Source of the DNA: Gilliamella bombi
Lineage (GTDB): Bacteria > Pseudomonadota > Gammaproteobacteria > Enterobacterales > Orbaceae
Reading direction: 5' to 3'
Assembly (NCBI RefSeq): GCF_900103255.1
Contig: NZ_FMWS01000008.1
Coordinates: 34,683 to 98,682 of the forward strand
Length of the DNA stretch: 64,000 bases
Both the position numbers and the translations under genes were made by a program. The notes below the pieces were generated by a model. It made no database searches. It was given only the letters and a program-made list of their open reading frames with translations, and was not told the DNA's origin. Shown here piece after piece: positions 62,455-64,000 of this stretch; position 1 is the stretch's first letter; every line of letters begins with the position of its first letter.

Positions 62455-63525
62455 ATGGTAACAGATAAACCGCAAAAAATTCATTCTATACATGTATTAC
62501 GTGGTGTTGCAATTATAATGATTGTTTTTAGTCACTGTTTGGGTGTGTTTAAAAATACTCATTTAATTGCTAATAGTTATTTATTTTCTTTTTTAAATTT
62601 ATTTGCCTTTAATTTCACTACTTTTTTTGTATTAATTGCTGGTTTTTTATTTCAACATCTAACTTATAAATTTGATACCAAAACTTATTATTTATCAAAG
62701 TTTAAAACTGTTGTTTGTCCTTATATTTCAGTATCTATTTTTTGCTTTGTTTTTTTTCATTATCAGTATTTATCTAATTTACCTTGGTTTTCATCGACTG
62801 AAACTAGTGTTGTTAGTTCAATAGTTAGGATGATGCTGACGGGAACACAACTGCTACCATTGTGGTTTATCCCGATGATTATCATTATTTATTTAATGGC
62901 TCCTTTATTATATTTTTGGTCGAAAAAGAATTTAATTGTAGCTGGTCTGATTGCTATGTTTTGGGTTGTGGTGTTTACTAAACCTGATTTTACTCAACCT
63001 ATTTTAAATTTGTTGCATTATGGACCAGTTTATTTAATTGGCATGATGATAAAACAAAATTATCAAATTATTATCAAAACAGTTAAAGATAATTTATTCT
63101 TAGTTGTGTTTCTTTTTAGTTTATGTTTTTTTGTTCCATTTGCTTATCGCTATATGAGTCATTTAGGTGTAGAAAAACTTTATTATGATACATTACAAAA
63201 AATCGTTTTATTTATATTAGCGCTTTATTTTTTAGATGGGCTGAATCATAAAACGAATGAGGGGAAGTTATATAAATTCTTTTCTTATATGGCAAATATT
63301 AGTTTTCCTATCTATTTTATTCATGAAATTATTGTTTTAGAACTTGAACAGCTATTGTATATTTCTCCTCTAGGTTATGTAATCAAAACCAACAACGGTT
63401 GGTTAGCATCATTGGGAGCTGTAATCTTTTTAGTGTCAACTTTAATCGTAAGTGTCATCATCGCTAAAATAATAACGCTAGTTTTCAAAAATAAAGCAAA
63501 ATACCTTATTGGTGCAATTCGTTAG
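62455..63525 (+). CDS. Acyltransferase 3 family membrane protein
   Basis: A 356-residue integral membrane O-acyltransferase with about ten transmembrane helices. The family hallmark HVLRGVAIIMIVFSHC (about 13-28), with conserved Arg and His, starts the protein, and LPLWFIPMIIIIYLMAPLLYF follows near 136. Related proteins acetylate lipopolysaccharide O-antigen, enterobacterial common antigen or other surface glycans; the target here is unknown. The ribosome binding site is weak. It stands alone between the IS scar and an rRNA operon, as a likely horizontally mobile surface gene. Confidence 0.85.
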   Translation: MVTDKPQKIHSIHVLRGVAIIMIVFSHCLGVFKNTHLIANSYLFSFLNLFAFNFTTFFVLIAGFLFQHLTYKFDTKTYYLSKFKTVVCPYISVSIFCFVFFHYQYLSNLPWFSSTETSVVSSIVRMMLTGTQLLPLWFIPMIIIIYLMAPLLYFWSKKNLIVAGLIAMFWVVVFTKPDFTQPILNLLHYGPVYLIGMMIKQNYQIIIKTVKDNLFLVVFLFSLCFFVPFAYRYMSHLGVEKLYYDTLQKIVLFILALYFLDGLNHKTNEGKLYKFFSYMANISFPIYFIHEIIVLELEQLLYISPLGYVIKTNNGWLASLGAVIFLVSTLIVSVIIAKIITLVFKNKAKYLIGAIR

Positions 63526-63768
63526 ATAATATCATCTATTATTTGACTTGGTGCTTTGAAATATCTTTATTAAATTTAAAACTTAGAATGTAAATTAATA
63601 TTCTAAATTCACGTTAAAAATATGAGGTTTTTTATATTTACCATGTAAATTAACTTAATGAATTGTTTTTTCTATAGCAAATAACGTTTATTTTGTTTAT
63701 ACCAAATATATTAAACATGTAGATTTGAACAAATAAAATGCAAACGAAAAAAAAATTGCAATTAACAC
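63526..63768. other. AT-rich region upstream of the rRNA promoters
   Basis: No gene seen. The A/T tracts directly upstream of the -35 (63740-63765) could act as an UP element and hold Fis sites for the rRNA promoter. Confidence 0.45.
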
Positions 63769-63796
63769 TTGCAGGAAATTTTTAAGCCCCTATAAT
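63769..63796 (+). promoter_or_regulatory. rRNA operon promoter P1
   Basis: TTGCAG (63769-63774) and a perfect TATAAT (63791-63796) are separated by 16 bp, as in rrn P1 promoters. The next bases GCGCACC form the GC-rich discriminator that makes rrn promoters sensitive to ppGpp, and CCCCTATAATGCGC closely resembles E. coli rrn P1. Confidence 0.88.
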
Positions 63797-63876
63797 GCGC
63801 ACCCACTGACACGCAGTCAGCGACAAGCAGACGAAGAGTTGGTGATTAAGTGAGATCAAAAATTTTAAAAAAGATC

Positions 63877-63905
63877 TTGACGAATAAAAAAGGTTAGCGT
63901 AGTAT
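63877..63905 (+). promoter_or_regulatory. rRNA operon promoter P2
   Basis: TTGACG (63877-63882) and TAGTAT (63900-63905) are separated by 17 bp, about 110 bases after P1, the usual tandem layout. Confidence 0.8.
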
Positions 63906-63964
63906 ACGCAACCCTTGAGACAGCGAACTAAATCAACGAAAGGTTGACGAGGGATATAAGCTGT

Positions 63965-64000
63965 TAGCTCTTTAAAAAGAAGAAACAGACAATCTGTGTG
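63965..64000 (+). promoter_or_regulatory. rRNA leader boxA antitermination element
   Basis: TAGCTCTTTAAAAA corresponds to rrn boxA (TGCTCTTTAACA), and the window ends in GACAATCTGTGTG, the conserved leader sequence before 16S rRNA. The 16S gene itself should start downstream, outside the window. Confidence 0.88.

Overview
The window is a stretch of chromosome from an AT-rich gammaproteobacterium. Gene content and order match the enterobacterial/Pasteurellaceae-type housekeeping set: rpoBC, yceD-rpmF-plsX-fabHDG-acpP-fabF, dnaE, accA, rhlB/trxA/rho, nrdDG, nrdAB, glnB and glnD. The low G+C, many decayed insertion sequences and closest recalled protein resemblances fit an Orbaceae gut symbiont (Gilliamella-like). 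That assignment is inference, because no rRNA gene body lies in the window.

Layout. 1-4.9 kb: the 3' end of rpoB, then rpoC and its terminator. 5.3-13.0 kb: a nine-gene catabolic operon behind a CRP-like site. It encodes a PRD-only protein, an SFCGS-family protein, DUF4312, two membrane proteins (DUF4311, DUF4310), a metal-dependent amidohydrolase, a DgaE-type PLP ammonia-lyase, a DgaF-type KDGP aldolase and a BglG/MtlR-type regulator with a PTS EIIA-like domain. 13.1-19.5 kb: the yceD-rpmF-fatty-acid-synthesis cluster behind a promoter with a GC-rich discriminator. 19.7-20.0 kb: a frameshifted glycerol dehydrogenase relic. 20.2-25.2 kb: dnaE, accA, dgkA. 25.4-26.0 kb: a decayed transposase. 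26.1-29.2 kb: aroB, a glutamine-dependent nadE and glnB. 29.2-30.8 kb: a secreted unknown protein and the competence regulator sxy/tfoX. 31-34.3 kb: rhlB, trxA, rho. 34.5-40.6 kb: gnd, the anaerobic ribonucleotide reductase nrdDG, a carbonic anhydrase and cbrA. 41.1-45.5 kb: murA, yajL, fieF, pfkA, yjdJ. 45.5-46.0 kb: an IS256-family relic. 46.2-49.7 kb: aerobic nrdAB. 49.9-54.3 kb: glnD, an AEC permease and an HD hydrolase. 54.3-55.8 kb: a secreted adhesin-like protein. 56.3-60.2 kb: mprF and a virJ/acvB-type gene. 60.3-61.2 kb: an EamA permease. 61.2-62.45 kb: a gene-poor scar with a second IS256-family relic and an orphan minus-strand terminator. 62.5-63.5 kb: an acyltransferase-3 protein. 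The last 240 bases carry tandem rRNA promoters and a boxA antitermination element leading into an rRNA operon beyond the window.

How the parts connect. GlnB and its uridylyltransferase GlnD are both present. Each of the two ribonucleotide reductase operons has a pair of NrdR-like boxes 31-32 bp apart, so one repressor probably sets both. mprF and virJ are one nucleotide apart and pair lysyl-phosphatidylglycerol synthesis with a likely hydrolase. The most novel element is the 5.5-13 kb operon: it has complete amino-sugar-acid breakdown enzymes and PTS-sensing regulators but no recognisable PTS permease, so the four DUF proteins are the candidate uptake system. A roughly 40-bp sequence occurs five times between genes and is not explained by any gene.
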